A DNA stretch of 64,000 nt from an uncultured Flavobacteriaceae bacterium (GTDB lineage: Bacteria > Bacteroidota > Bacteroidia > Flavobacteriales > Flavobacteriaceae): assembly GCA_947494325.1 (NCBI GenBank), contig CANLUS010000002.1:1-64000 (forward strand), in the 5' to 3' direction. The position numbers and the translations under genes were made by a program. Shown piece after piece: positions 37,112-46,054 of this stretch (the stretch's first letter is position 1; every line of letters starts with the position of its first letter). The notes under the pieces are model-generated. The model was not told the origin of the DNA and searched no databases. It saw only the letters and a program-made list of their open reading frames with translations.

Positions 37112-38008
37112 ATGCTAAAGGCTTTTATAAAAGCTGCAAGATTGCGTACTTTACCTTTATCTGTCTCAGGAATTGTATTAGGAAGTTTGTTGGCTGCAGA
37201 GGAGAACAAATTCAATGTATATATTTGTATTCTTGCGATCATAACGACTATTGGTTTTCAAGTAGTTTCTAATTTTGCGAATGACTACGGTGATGGCGTA
37301 AAAGGAACTGATAATGAGGATAGAGTGGGACCCCAAAGAGCCCTTCAGAGTGGAGCAATATCTCCAAAGCAGATGCTTAATGCCATTAAAATTACGAGCC
37401 TTGTAACTTTTCTTGTGGCCATTTTGCTTGTTTATATAGCCTTTGGTACAACACATTTAAACTATTTTATTCTCTTTATTATTTTTGGAATTGCGAGTAT
37501 TGCTGCCGCTATAAAATACACAATGGGATCAAATCCCTTCGGATATAATGGTTATGGTGACGTGTTTGTTTTTTTGTTTTTCGGATTACTAAGTGTTATC
37601 GGAAGTTATTTTTTATATACAAAACAACTTGACTATTTGCTCTTTTTACCAGCGTCGGCCTTAGGATTATTAAGCGCTGCTGTTCTAAATTTAAATAATA
37701 TGCGTGATCGTTCGTCAGATGACGCTTCAAATAAAAGAACCTTAGTGGTTAAAATAGGAGCAAAGAATGCGAAATATTACCATTTTTTTTTATTGATTTT
37801 TGCTTTGTTATGCAGCATAATTTATGAGCTGGTTCAATTCAAATCATACTGGCAATTCTTGTTTTTAATTGCCTTTATTCCTATTCTAAAACACTTATTT
37901 ATGGTTTATAAAAATAATGATCCTGCATTATTAGATCCAGAATTAAAGAAATTAGCCTTAAGTACCTTTTTATTTGCCATTCTTTTTGGATTGGGTCATT
38001 TACTATAA
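37112..38008 (+). CDS. menA: 1,4-Dihydroxy-2-naphthoate polyprenyltransferase
   Basis: A 298-residue UbiA-superfamily integral membrane enzyme that prenylates DHNA to demethylmenaquinone. About eight to nine transmembrane helices. The Asp-rich prenyl-diphosphate-binding motif is visible as NDYGDGVKGTDNEDR (about residues 68-82) followed by GPQRALQSG, which is diagnostic for MenA over UbiA. The second Asp motif is NMRDRSSDDASNKRT. The gene is 9 bp after the SPOR-like gene. With menC and menE downstream it places part of menaquinone biosynthesis in this operon; menF, menD, menB and menH are not in the window. Confidence 0.93.
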   Translation: MLKAFIKAARLRTLPLSVSGIVLGSLLAAEENKFNVYICILAIITTIGFQVVSNFANDYGDGVKGTDNEDRVGPQRALQSGAISPKQMLNAIKITSLVTFLVAILLVYIAFGTTHLNYFILFIIFGIASIAAAIKYTMGSNPFGYNGYGDVFVFLFFGLLSVIGSYFLYTKQLDYLLFLPASALGLLSAAVLNLNNMRDRSSDDASNKRTLVVKIGAKNAKYYHFFLLIFALLCSIIYELVQFKSYWQFLFLIAFIPILKHLFMVYKNNDPALLDPELKKLALSTFLFAILFGLGHLL

Positions 38009-38058
38009 GTTAAAATTGTTACATAATTTATTAACTTAGGAGCTCAATTCTAAGAAAA

Positions 38059-38736
38059 ATGAAGATTACTTATTTAGGGCATGCTGGCTTAAGTATTGAA
38101 GTGGCCAACAAACATTTAGTTATAGATCCCTTTGTAACGGCGAATGATTTGGCAAAGCATCTGAACGTTAATACAATAGAAGCTGACTATATTTTAATTA
38201 CGCACGCCCATTTCGATCATATTGCAGATGTTGAGGTTATCGCTCAACGGACAGGGGCAAAAATTGTGTCTAATTATGAAATCTTTATGCATTTTAGTGA
38301 AAAAGGTTTTGACGGGCATCCTATGAGTCAAGGAGGTAGTTGGCAATTCGATTTTGGTAAGGTAACTTATACAAACGCGGTACACGGAAGTTCATTTCAA
38401 GATGGAAGTTACGGTGGAAATCCTGGAGGATTTTTAATTGAGACTAACGAAGGAACCATTTACATAGCTGGTGATACTGCATTGACTTATGATATGAAGC
38501 TTATCCCTTTAATGGCAACACTAGACTTGGCAATTTTTCCTATCGGTGACAATTTTACCATGGGAATAGATACGGCGATATTGGCCTCTGATTTTGTAGC
38601 GTGTAATAAAGTTTTGGGATATCATTACGATACATTTGATTATATAAAAATTGATCATGAAGAAGCTAAGTCAAAATTTTCAGCTAAGAAGAAAGAATTA
38701 ATCCTATTAGATATAGGAGCATCAATTAATATTTAA
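38059..38736 (+). CDS. Metal-dependent hydrolase, UPF0173-like MBL fold
   Basis: A 225-residue metallo-beta-lactamase-fold hydrolase. The metal motif is THAHFDH near residues 50-56; further ligands are in NAVHGSS, AGDTALTYD and a late GYHYDTFD. This pattern matches the UPF0173/UlaG-like branch, which contains esterases and lactonases, rather than beta-lactamases. It is full length and cytosolic. It lies 50 bp after menA and 10 bp before the SRPBCC gene. A role in the menaquinone pathway is not shown; such small hydrolases often ride in these clusters. Confidence 0.85.
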   Translation: MKITYLGHAGLSIEVANKHLVIDPFVTANDLAKHLNVNTIEADYILITHAHFDHIADVEVIAQRTGAKIVSNYEIFMHFSEKGFDGHPMSQGGSWQFDFGKVTYTNAVHGSSFQDGSYGGNPGGFLIETNEGTIYIAGDTALTYDMKLIPLMATLDLAIFPIGDNFTMGIDTAILASDFVACNKVLGYHYDTFDYIKIDHEEAKSKFSAKKKELILLDIGASINI

Positions 38737-38746
38737 AACCAACAAC

Positions 38747-39274
38747 ATGGAAACATTTATCTACATTATTGGAGCTATTATCGCATTGGTCATAGTTTTG
38801 GCATTGATAGCGCCGAAGTCATACGAAGTAAGCAGAAGCATTGAAATTAACAAACCCGCTAAGGAGTTATTTGAGTATTTAAGATTTTTAAAGAATCATG
38901 ATGCCTGGTCACCTTGGTTCGAAAGGGATCCGAATATGAAGAAAACAATGACCGGAACTGATGGAGAAATAGGTTGTGTATCTGCTTGGGAAAGTGATCA
39001 TAAACAAGTAGGGCACGGAGAGCAAGAAATAATCGGATTGGAAGATAGCAAAGAAATTAGTATGGAACTTCGCTTTTTAAAACCTTTTAAATCAACTTCT
39101 GATGCTTATTTGAGATTAGATGAAGGCAATAATAACACAACGGTTACCTGGGGCTTTTCTGGAAATAATAAATTTCCTGTAAGCATAATGATGTTATTTA
39201 TGAATATGGATAAGGCTGTAGGCGGTGATTTTGAAGCTGGTTTAGCGAAGTTAAAATCGGTTATTGAAAACTAA
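38747..39274 (+). CDS. SRPBCC (START-like) domain protein with N-terminal anchor
   Basis: A 175-residue protein. Residues 3-23 form a hydrophobic helix (a signal anchor), followed by a polyketide-cyclase/SRPBCC domain recognised by SYEVSRSIEINKPAKELFEY at the start, the WSPWFERDPN turn and a C-terminal amphipathic helix. This fold binds hydrophobic ligands in a deep pocket. The ligand is unknown. It follows the MBL-fold gene by 10 bp and precedes the VOC gene by 5 bp, so all three are surely cotranscribed. Confidence 0.83.
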   Translation: METFIYIIGAIIALVIVLALIAPKSYEVSRSIEINKPAKELFEYLRFLKNHDAWSPWFERDPNMKKTMTGTDGEIGCVSAWESDHKQVGHGEQEIIGLEDSKEISMELRFLKPFKSTSDAYLRLDEGNNNTTVTWGFSGNNKFPVSIMMLFMNMDKAVGGDFEAGLAKLKSVIEN

Positions 39275-39279
39275 GGAGT

Positions 39280-39669
39280 ATGGATTTACAGACTGTAGGC
39301 TGGTTCGAAGTTCCGGTACAAAATATGAATAGAGCAGTAAAATTTTATAATGAAGTTTTTCAAATTGACATAAAAGTGCAAGTCTTTGGACCAACGACAA
39401 TGGGATGGTTTCCATTTGCTGAAAATAAGAATGCAACGGGTGCTAGTGGCTCTCTTATACATAACCCAGAACATTATAGGCCCTCAGATCAAGGAACTCT
39501 CGTATATTTTAATTCTCGTTCTGGAGATTTGAATGATGAATTAAGCAGAATCGAAGCTGCTGGTGGTGAGATTTTAAAACCAAAAACTCATATTTCTGAA
39601 GAACATGGATATATGGCACTTTTCAAGGACGTCGAAGGGAATCGAGTTGCTCTATATTCAACGAAGTAG
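39280..39669 (+). CDS. VOC family protein (glyoxalase/bleomycin-resistance fold)
   Basis: A 129-residue protein with the paired beta-alpha-beta-beta-beta modules of the vicinal oxygen chelate fold. The first module opens with VGWFEVPVQNMNRAVKFYNEVF, which is typical, and the second with GTLVYFNSRSGDLNDELSR; both end in short beta strands (GNRVALYSTK). Metal ligands are not certain: the expected first His is replaced by Glu in WFEV. It might therefore bind a ligand without being a classical metal enzyme. Translation is tightly packed: 5 bp from the SRPBCC gene and 3 bp to menC. Confidence 0.83.
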   Translation: MDLQTVGWFEVPVQNMNRAVKFYNEVFQIDIKVQVFGPTTMGWFPFAENKNATGASGSLIHNPEHYRPSDQGTLVYFNSRSGDLNDELSRIEAAGGEILKPKTHISEEHGYMALFKDVEGNRVALYSTK

Positions 39670-39672
39670 TAT

Positions 39673-40707
39673 ATGAAAGTATCTTTTCAAAAACATGTGC
39701 TAAATTTTAAACGCGCGAGTGGTACTTCACGAGGTGTTTTAAAAACAAAAGACACCTATTTTTTAATTATTGAGGATAAAGGAAGAAAAGGCATTGGTGA
39801 ATGTGGTTTGTTTCGAGGCTTAAGTATTGATGATAGACCAGATTATGAAGATAAGTTGCAATGGGTATGTGACAATATAGCGTTAGGAAAAGAGCAACTG
39901 TTACTGGCGATAAATGAGTTTCCATCTATTCAGTTTGGTTTGGAGCAAGCCTTTTTATCTATGCAAAGTAAAAATCCGTTTGAGCTTTATCCTTCAAAAT
40001 TTACAAAAGGCTTAGATGGTATTTCCATCAATGGCCTTATATGGATGGGGGACAAGGATTTTATGAAAGAGCAAATTGTCGCAAAACTTCAGGATGGATT
40101 TACGACGATCAAATTGAAGATAGGAGCTATAGATTTTGAGGCTGAACTAGAATTGCTAAAGTTTATTAGAGAACAATTTACCTCACAAGAAATTGAATTG
40201 CGTGTAGACGCTAATGGCGCGTTTTCACCAATGAATGCATTAGAAAAATTAAAACGACTTTCTGATTTTGAATTGCATTCTATTGAACAACCAATTCGGC
40301 AAGGACAATCTTATGAGATGGCGAGGTTATGTGATAAGACGCCATTGCCAATAGCTTTAGATGAGGAACTCATTGGTGTTTTTAGATATAGCGAAAAAGA
40401 AAAGTTAATCGATATAATTAAACCTCAATATATCATCCTAAAACCAAGTTTGGTTGGAGGCTTCCGCGGAAGCGAGCAATGGATAAAAGCGGCAAAGACT
40501 CATAATGTGGGTTGGTGGATCACTTCTGCTTTAGAAAGTAATGTTGGCCTGAATGCAATTGCCCAATTCACCTATAATTTAAATACTGAAATGCCGCAAG
40601 GATTGGGTACTGGAGGGCTTTTTATCAATAATTTTGACTCTCCACTATGCGTTCAAAATGGTTTTTTAAAATACGACCCAGAATTAAATTGGAATATCAA
40701 GCTTTAA
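39673..40707 (+). CDS. menC: o-Succinylbenzoate synthase
   Basis: A 344-residue enolase-superfamily enzyme that dehydrates SHCHC to o-succinylbenzoate in menaquinone synthesis. The capping domain is N-terminal; the TIM barrel holds the catalytic Lys in TIKLKIG, metal ligands in RVDANGA (Asp), SIEQPI (Glu) and ALDEEL (Asp or Glu), and the second Lys in ILKPSLVGG. These residues are all present, in the expected order. The neighbours menA and menE support MenC over N-acylamino-acid racemase, to which the family is closely related. Confidence 0.9.
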   Translation: MKVSFQKHVLNFKRASGTSRGVLKTKDTYFLIIEDKGRKGIGECGLFRGLSIDDRPDYEDKLQWVCDNIALGKEQLLLAINEFPSIQFGLEQAFLSMQSKNPFELYPSKFTKGLDGISINGLIWMGDKDFMKEQIVAKLQDGFTTIKLKIGAIDFEAELELLKFIREQFTSQEIELRVDANGAFSPMNALEKLKRLSDFELHSIEQPIRQGQSYEMARLCDKTPLPIALDEELIGVFRYSEKEKLIDIIKPQYIILKPSLVGGFRGSEQWIKAAKTHNVGWWITSALESNVGLNAIAQFTYNLNTEMPQGLGTGGLFINNFDSPLCVQNGFLKYDPELNWNIKL

Positions 40708-40741
40708 AAATGTACTTTTAGAATCTAAATGAACGTGATCA

Positions 40742-41704
40742 ATGAATTTTATACAACAGGCATTTAAAGGAAACAAAGAATGGTATTATTATATCATTAC
40801 CGTGATTATTGTTTTTAGTTTTTGGCAGATTTTGGGTGTTATACCACTGGCAGTTGTTGGGTTCATGAAAACTGGAAATATTACTGATTTTCAAGAGGCA
40901 GCCTTAGATAATTTCACTTCTATTGGAATTAACGCTAACTTCTATTTGGTTTTAATGCTCTTTACCCTAATTATGGGATTGATAGGTCTATTATTGGGAG
41001 TGCGATTCATTCATAGACGGAAAATAAAAACTGTAATTACGAGTCGTAAAAAAATCGATTGGAGAAGAGTGTTTCATGCTTTTTTTCTATGGTTTAGTAT
41101 CAGTACCTTTTTTCTTATACTTGGTTATTTTTTGGCACCCGAAGACCTAGTGTGGAATTTTAAACCAATTCCATTCATGATTCTTGCCCTGATATCTTTC
41201 TTGCTAATTCCTTTACAAACTTCGTTTGAGGAATTATTATTTAGAGGGTATTTAATGCAAGGTTTTGGAGTTTTGGTTAAGAACAGATGGTTTCCACTAC
41301 TTGTCACCTCCGTAGTTTTCGGATTACTTCATGGTGCTAATCCAGAAGTAGCTAAATTGGGATATGGCATCATGGTATTTTATATTGGAACAGGTTTGCT
41401 ATATGGAATAACCACATTGATGGATGAAGGGACGGAGATTGCTTTAGGATTGCATGCGTCAAATAATATTGTAGCCGCAATTTTTGTGACTACCGATTGG
41501 ACCGTCTTTCAAACTGACGCCCTGTATATTGATACTTCAGAACCTTCATTAGGTTGGGAAACATTTATACCTGTATTTGTGATATACCCATTGTTGTTGT
41601 TGATATTCTCTAAGAAATATGGATGGAAAAATTGGAGAGAAAAGTTAACAGGCAGTATTACCGTTCCCGTAATAGCGTCTGAGGCAAGTGAAAGATATGA
41701 ATGA
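40742..41704 (+). CDS. CPBP family intramembrane protease-like protein
   Basis: A 320-residue integral membrane protein with about eight helices. The CPBP/Abi motifs are present: EELLFRG near residues 162-168 (the EExxxR motif), FGLLHG (second motif) and HASNN (HxxxN-type third motif). Such proteins are Rce1-like glutamate proteases or act in membrane protein maturation and self-immunity. The gene sits between menC and menE, and its last 17 bp overlap the start of menE, which would couple their translation. No link to menaquinone chemistry is known to me. Confidence 0.87.
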   Translation: MNFIQQAFKGNKEWYYYIITVIIVFSFWQILGVIPLAVVGFMKTGNITDFQEAALDNFTSIGINANFYLVLMLFTLIMGLIGLLLGVRFIHRRKIKTVITSRKKIDWRRVFHAFFLWFSISTFFLILGYFLAPEDLVWNFKPIPFMILALISFLLIPLQTSFEELLFRGYLMQGFGVLVKNRWFPLLVTSVVFGLLHGANPEVAKLGYGIMVFYIGTGLLYGITTLMDEGTEIALGLHASNNIVAAIFVTTDWTVFQTDALYIDTSEPSLGWETFIPVFVIYPLLLLIFSKKYGWKNWREKLTGSITVPVIASEASERYE

Positions 41705-42794
41705 AATGACCCATCAAAGCATACATAAGGATTTTATGCTCAATGGCCATCAGTTTGATACTCAAAATGACTTATTGGTATATACGCTAGATTTAAACCC
41801 TGAATTGCATTCTTTTATAACGGACTGGTTAGATCCTTCACCAGTTTTGTCTGTACGAACCTCGGGATCAACTGGAATACCAAAGCGTATACAATTAAAA
41901 AAAGATCACATGGTCAATAGCGCATTGGCTACAGGATTCTATTTTAAATTACCAGCTAAGACTACAGTATTATTATGCTTATCGCCAGCTTATATCGCCG
42001 GAAAAATGATGCTAGTTAGGTCATTAGTTTTAGGTTGGCATATAGATGTGATTGAGGCCGATTCAAATCCGTTACACGGAATGAATAAAAGATATGATTT
42101 TGGGGCCATGGTACCTTTGCAATTACAAAACTCAATAAACAATATAAATCTTATTAAAAAACTTATCGTTGGTGGCGGTGTGGTATCAAAAGAATTACAG
42201 GATAAAATTCTTCACTTAAAAACGGAAGTGTTTGCTACCTATGGCATGACCGAAACAATAACACATATTGCCATAAAGAAACTGAACAATTTTGAAACCG
42301 TTTCTTTGGAAATAAATCGATTAGCAAAGGCTAATCAGAATTATCAGGTACTACCTGATGTCAAGGTTTCTAAAGATAGACGTGGTTGTTTGGTAATTGA
42401 TGCTCCAAAGATTTCAGATGAAAAAGTTATTACCAACGATTTAATTGAATTGAAATCTGAAACACAATTCGAATGGTTAGGGCGATATGATACAATTATT
42501 AATTCGGGTGGTATCAAATTAATACCAGAGCAAATAGAAGAGAAGCTTTCAAAAATAATAAATGATCAGTTTTTTGTTAGCTCTTTACCAGATGAAAAAC
42601 TAGGTGAAAAGTTGATTCTAATTATAGAATCACATTCAAGAGTAGCTGATGTAATTTGGGGGAAAGTTAGAAATCTTGACTTATTACATAAATTTGAAAG
42701 ACCTAAAGAAGTTTATTTTGTAGATAAGTTTATAATAACAGAGACTAAAAAAATCAATAGAATTGAAACATTAAAGAGCTTGTTTGATTCATAG
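41688..42794 (+). CDS. menE: o-Succinylbenzoate--CoA ligase, short form
   Basis: A 368-residue adenylate-forming enzyme that activates o-succinylbenzoate for MenB. The P-loop is RTSGSTGIPKR (about 57-67). The region around TYGMTETITH and the WLGRYDTIINSGG hinge are present, and a C-terminal segment KFIITETKKINR carries the catalytic Lys. It is about 90 residues shorter than E. coli MenE, mainly in the N-terminal subdomain, as is usual in Bacteroidota. The start overlaps the CPBP gene by 17 bp. The stop overlaps the convergent outer-membrane-like gene by 6 bp. Placement with menA and menC supports the function. Confidence 0.9.
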   Translation: MKDMNEMTHQSIHKDFMLNGHQFDTQNDLLVYTLDLNPELHSFITDWLDPSPVLSVRTSGSTGIPKRIQLKKDHMVNSALATGFYFKLPAKTTVLLCLSPAYIAGKMMLVRSLVLGWHIDVIEADSNPLHGMNKRYDFGAMVPLQLQNSINNINLIKKLIVGGGVVSKELQDKILHLKTEVFATYGMTETITHIAIKKLNNFETVSLEINRLAKANQNYQVLPDVKVSKDRRGCLVIDAPKISDEKVITNDLIELKSETQFEWLGRYDTIINSGGIKLIPEQIEEKLSKIINDQFFVSSLPDEKLGEKLILIIESHSRVADVIWGKVRNLDLLHKFERPKEVYFVDKFIITETKKINRIETLKSLFDS

Positions 42795-43421
42795 TTTCCA
42801 TGAAACTCCAGTCTCTAAATTCAGCACATTATATCCACTATTAGGCAATTGAATTCGTGCATTGGAAATATGGCTAAATGTAGGTCGTAACATTAGGAAT
42901 AGTCTATTTGAAAGTTTGTAATGTATTCCAAAACCTATGGTTTCCATAAACGTAAAGCCTTTGGCTAAACGTTCGGTACGGGTGTCAATAATAGCAGGTC
43001 CAATAGCAAGTAATGCAGATACTTCAAGCTTCTTAAAAACAAGTCGATGTACGTTTATTTCAACTTCCAGACCGTATAAACGCATCGATTTTAGTTGAGT
43101 GAAAGTAACTCTATCCTCTTCAAAATTCGGTTCAATTTCTCTTACGAAAAAAGGATTTAATAATTGATGTTTCAGAAAATGAATTTGAGGTTGAAGAGCT
43201 AAACTCCAGGAATACTTTGAGTTATTCAATTCATATTCAAAAGAAGCTTTTATATATTTCGTTTTGTACAGGTAATCAGTGTCGTCAAATAGAAACGTAT
43301 TTTCGTTACCAATACCGAAATAAATCTCAACAGCATCTGGTTTTAGTTTCTTGCTTTTAGATTGAGAGAAACTAAAAATAGCGCAACTGCATGCAATGAT
43401 TATGATTAGGCTTCGAAACAC
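42789..43421 (-). CDS. Predicted outer-membrane beta-barrel protein, unknown function
   Basis: A 210-residue protein with a signal peptide (about 1-20, ending FSFSQ). The mature region has alternating hydrophobic/polar strands and ends in an aromatic-rich strand finishing WKL, consistent with a small outer-membrane barrel of about eight to ten strands. No known family is recognised with certainty. The start codon is GTG at 43419-43421, 4 bp from the upstream stop; no ATG in frame precedes the signal peptide. It follows the 3-hydroxyacyl-CoA dehydrogenase gene and may be cotranscribed with it. Confidence 0.75.
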   Translation of the reverse strand: MFRSLIIIIACSCAIFSFSQSKSKKLKPDAVEIYFGIGNENTFLFDDTDYLYKTKYIKASFEYELNNSKYSWSLALQPQIHFLKHQLLNPFFVREIEPNFEEDRVTFTQLKSMRLYGLEVEINVHRLVFKKLEVSALLAIGPAIIDTRTERLAKGFTFMETIGFGIHYKLSNRLFLMLRPTFSHISNARIQLPNSGYNVLNLETGVSWKL

Positions 43422-43425
43422 CTAT

Positions 43426-44319
43426 TTAAGAGAACTGCTTTGCCAGCTTTTCTGCCTTTTTACTTTCACTATAATCGTAAAACCCTTCTCCAGATTTCAC
43501 TCCAAGTTTGCCGGCAGTAACCATATTTACAAGTAAAGGACAGGGTGCATATTTAGGGTTTCCAAAGCCATCATGTAAAACGTTTAGAATTGATAGGCAT
43601 ACATCAAGACCAATAAAATCAGCCAATTGCAATGGTCCCATTGGATGTGCCATTCCAAGTTTCATCACAGTATCAATTTCATAAACACCCGCAACACCTT
43701 CATAAAGAGAATAAATTGCTTCATTTAGCATAGGCATAAGGATGCGATTGGCAATAAATCCAGGATAATCATTTACCTCAACTGGAACTTTTCTAAGTTT
43801 TTTAGAAAGTTCCATGATAACACTAGTAACTTCATCTGAGGTAGAATAGCCTCTTATTATTTCTACCAATTTCATAATTGGTACTGGATTCATAAAGTGC
43901 ATACCAATAACCATCCCAGGTCTAGAAGTAACAGAAGCAATTTTAGTAATTGAGATCGAAGAAGTATTACTTGCTAAAATTGTCTTTGCGGAGCAAACCT
44001 GATCTAATTCTTTGAATATATGTAGTTTCAAATCAATATTTTCAGTAGCCGCCTCTACTACGAGATCAACATTTTGGACACCATTTTTAATAGAAGTATG
44101 TGTTTGAATATTATTGATAGTAGCGTCCTTTTCTTGCTCGCTAATACGCTCTTTAGCCACCATGCGTTCTAAATTCTTAGTGATAGTCGCTATACCTTTG
44201 TTTAATGTTTCTTCAGATTTATCTATGAGATGTACTTTAAATCCAAATTGTGCAAATGTATGAGCAATACCATTACCCATGGTACCTGCGCCTATAACTG
44301 CTACGTTCTTCATATTCAT
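43426..44319 (-). CDS. 3-Hydroxybutyryl-CoA dehydrogenase family
   Basis: A 297-residue NAD-dependent short 3-hydroxyacyl-CoA dehydrogenase. N-terminal Rossmann motif VAVIGAGTMGNGIAH (6-20); catalytic His in GMHFMNPVP, the Asn of NTSSIS, and the C-terminal dimer domain with the GPLQLADFIGLD motif. Works on 3-hydroxybutyryl-CoA or closely related short acyl-CoAs. The family resolves poorly between fatty-acid breakdown, butyrate synthesis and phenylacetate roles, so no gene symbol is given. It is followed by the barrel protein gene (4-bp gap) and preceded by the Gfo/Idh/MocA gene (10 bp). Confidence 0.92.
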   Translation of the reverse strand: MNMKNVAVIGAGTMGNGIAHTFAQFGFKVHLIDKSEETLNKGIATITKNLERMVAKERISEQEKDATINNIQTHTSIKNGVQNVDLVVEAATENIDLKLHIFKELDQVCSAKTILASNTSSISITKIASVTSRPGMVIGMHFMNPVPIMKLVEIIRGYSTSDEVTSVIMELSKKLRKVPVEVNDYPGFIANRILMPMLNEAIYSLYEGVAGVYEIDTVMKLGMAHPMGPLQLADFIGLDVCLSILNVLHDGFGNPKYAPCPLLVNMVTAGKLGVKSGEGFYDYSESKKAEKLAKQFS

Positions 44320-44329
44320 TTATATTATT

Positions 44330-45289
44330 TTAAAAACAATCTATAATTTGTTGTGCTACTCGGAGTGCATTCGCCCCTTGACTCAAAGTCACTATAGGAG
44401 TTGTATCATTTATAATCGCATCGGCAAAAGTTTCTAATTCATCTAAAATAGCGTTATTAGAAGTTACAGTTGGATTTTCGAAATAAATTTGCTTCTTCAC
44501 GCCTTCAGCATTTTGGAGTATCATAGCAAATTCGTCAGGTTTTTCAGGAACATCTTTCATCTTTACAACTTCAGACTTCTTTTCTAAAAAATCAACCGAA
44601 ACGTAGGCATCCTTTTGAAAGAAGCGTGTTTTACGCATATTTTTTAAAGAAATTCTACTCGCCGTAAGATTTGCCACACATCCGTTTTGAAACTCAATGC
44701 GCGCATTGGCAATATCTGGAGTATCACTAATTACAGCAACGCCACTTGCGTTGATATTTTTAACTTTAGAATTAACGACACTTAGAATAATATCTATATC
44801 ATGAATCATTAAATCAAGTACTACGGGTACATCAGTTCCTCTAGGATTGAATTCTGCCAAGCGATGTGTTTCAATAAACATTGGTTCGTTGATCATATCT
44901 TTTACCGCCGTAAACGCCGGATTAAAGCGTTCTACGTGACCAACTTGACCTCTAACATGATACATACTCGCCAATGTTTTAATGGCTTCTGCTTCTGAAA
45001 CAGTATTGGTAATCGGTTTTTCAATAAAGATATGACGTCCTTTAGTAATAGCCTCTTTAGCACAATCGAAATGAGAAAGTGTTGGTGTTACAATATCGAC
45101 AACTTCAACAGCATCAATAAGCTCGGAAATAGAATCGAAAGCAGTATAGCCGAATTCTTGAGCGACTTTTTTGGCATTTTCCTTGACAGGATCAAAAAAG
45201 CCAATCAGGTTATATTTATCAGATTGTTGTAATAATTTTAAATGGATTTTACCAAGATGACCAGCACCTAAAACACCAACTTTTAACAT
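44330..45289 (-). CDS. Gfo/Idh/MocA family oxidoreductase (cytosolic)
   Basis: A 319-residue NAD(P)-binding dehydrogenase with a Rossmann N-terminus (VGVLGAGHLGKIHLKLL, 4-20) and the family motif FIEKPITN around residue 94. The C-terminal domain contains DLMIHDIDIIL, with His and Asp at the place typical of the sugar-binding half. No signal peptide, unlike the similar protein at 21305. A sugar, inositol or nucleotide-sugar substrate is probable but not specified. It is on the minus strand, probably the first gene of a three-gene unit with the dehydrogenase and the barrel protein. Confidence 0.88.
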   Translation of the reverse strand: MLKVGVLGAGHLGKIHLKLLQQSDKYNLIGFFDPVKENAKKVAQEFGYTAFDSISELIDAVEVVDIVTPTLSHFDCAKEAITKGRHIFIEKPITNTVSEAEAIKTLASMYHVRGQVGHVERFNPAFTAVKDMINEPMFIETHRLAEFNPRGTDVPVVLDLMIHDIDIILSVVNSKVKNINASGVAVISDTPDIANARIEFQNGCVANLTASRISLKNMRKTRFFQKDAYVSVDFLEKKSEVVKMKDVPEKPDEFAMILQNAEGVKKQIYFENPTVTSNNAILDELETFADAIINDTTPIVTLSQGANALRVAQQIIDCF

Positions 45290-45375
45290 GTAAAATAATT
45301 TTGAACAAAAGTAGTAAATAACAGTTTTTTAAATTGCTTTTTTGGAAAAATATTTACGTAATTTGGTTTCGCTAT

Positions 45376-46020
45376 ATGAAAGACTTACCAAAACATAAAG
45401 GACTTAGAAATCAATTAGTTAAAATTGTAAGAGATAAAGGAATTGCCGATGAGAAAGTATTATCTGCAATTGCCAAGATTCCGAGACATTTATTTATGGA
45501 TTCTGGGTTTATAGACTTTGCATATCAAGATAAGGCTTTTCCCATTGCCGCTAGCCAAACTATCTCACAACCTTATACTGTCGCTTTTCAAACAGAATTA
45601 CTACAAATCGATAGAGGCGAGAAAGTTCTAGAAATAGGCACTGGTTCAGGGTACCAGACGGCTGTTCTTATAGAGCTTGGAGCCCAAGTTTACAGTATTG
45701 AGCGCCAAAAAGAGCTCTATGAGATCACTAGAAAATTTTTACCACGATTAGGGTATGTCGCCAAAAAATTAAACTTTGGCGATGGTTATAAAGGTTGGCC
45801 TGAGTTCGCTCCTTTTGATAAGATTATTGTTACAGCTGGTGCTCCTTTTGTGCCTGCTCCATTATTAACTCAATTAAAATTAGGAGGGCGTTTAGTCATT
45901 CCCGTAGGTGAAGACGTACAAGTAATGACATTATTTGTGCGAAAAGGAGAAAAAGAATTTGAAAAGCATGAATTTGGTGACTTTCGTTTTGTGCCTATGC
46001 TCAAAGAGAGTCAAAAATAG
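45376..46020 (+). CDS. pcm: Protein-L-isoaspartate O-methyltransferase
   Basis: Repairs isoaspartyl residues by methylating the abnormal carboxyl with SAM. The SAM-binding motif is VLEIGTGSGYQTAVL; the conserved SQPYTVAFQTELL lies just before it, as in PCM enzymes, and the C-terminal region has GGRLVIPVG. I place the start at the ATG at 45376, giving 214 residues, not at the upstream TTG at 45334. That upstream part has no family match and overlaps a likely promoter: TTG at 45334-45336 and TAATTTGG at 45359-45366. It is divergent from the Gfo/Idh/MocA gene and convergent with nadC. Confidence 0.93.
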   Translation: MKDLPKHKGLRNQLVKIVRDKGIADEKVLSAIAKIPRHLFMDSGFIDFAYQDKAFPIAASQTISQPYTVAFQTELLQIDRGEKVLEIGTGSGYQTAVLIELGAQVYSIERQKELYEITRKFLPRLGYVAKKLNFGDGYKGWPEFAPFDKIIVTAGAPFVPAPLLTQLKLGGRLVIPVGEDVQVMTLFVRKGEKEFEKHEFGDFRFVPMLKESQK

Positions 46021-46030
46021 TTGGTGATAC

Positions 46031-46047
46031 TTTGGCATTAGGCCAAA
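46031..46047. terminator. Weak hairpin between pcm and nadC
   Basis: TTTGGC (46031-46036) pairs with GCCAAA (46042-46047) around a 5-base loop, in the 34-bp gap between the convergent pcm and nadC stops. The stem is short and the T tract poor, so it is a possible bidirectional terminator only. Confidence 0.4.
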
Positions 46048-46054
46048 TACTTTG

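Noticed and set aside
45334-45375. TTG start of pcm upstream of the ATG
   Set aside because: The extra 14 residues have no family match and lie on a likely promoter.
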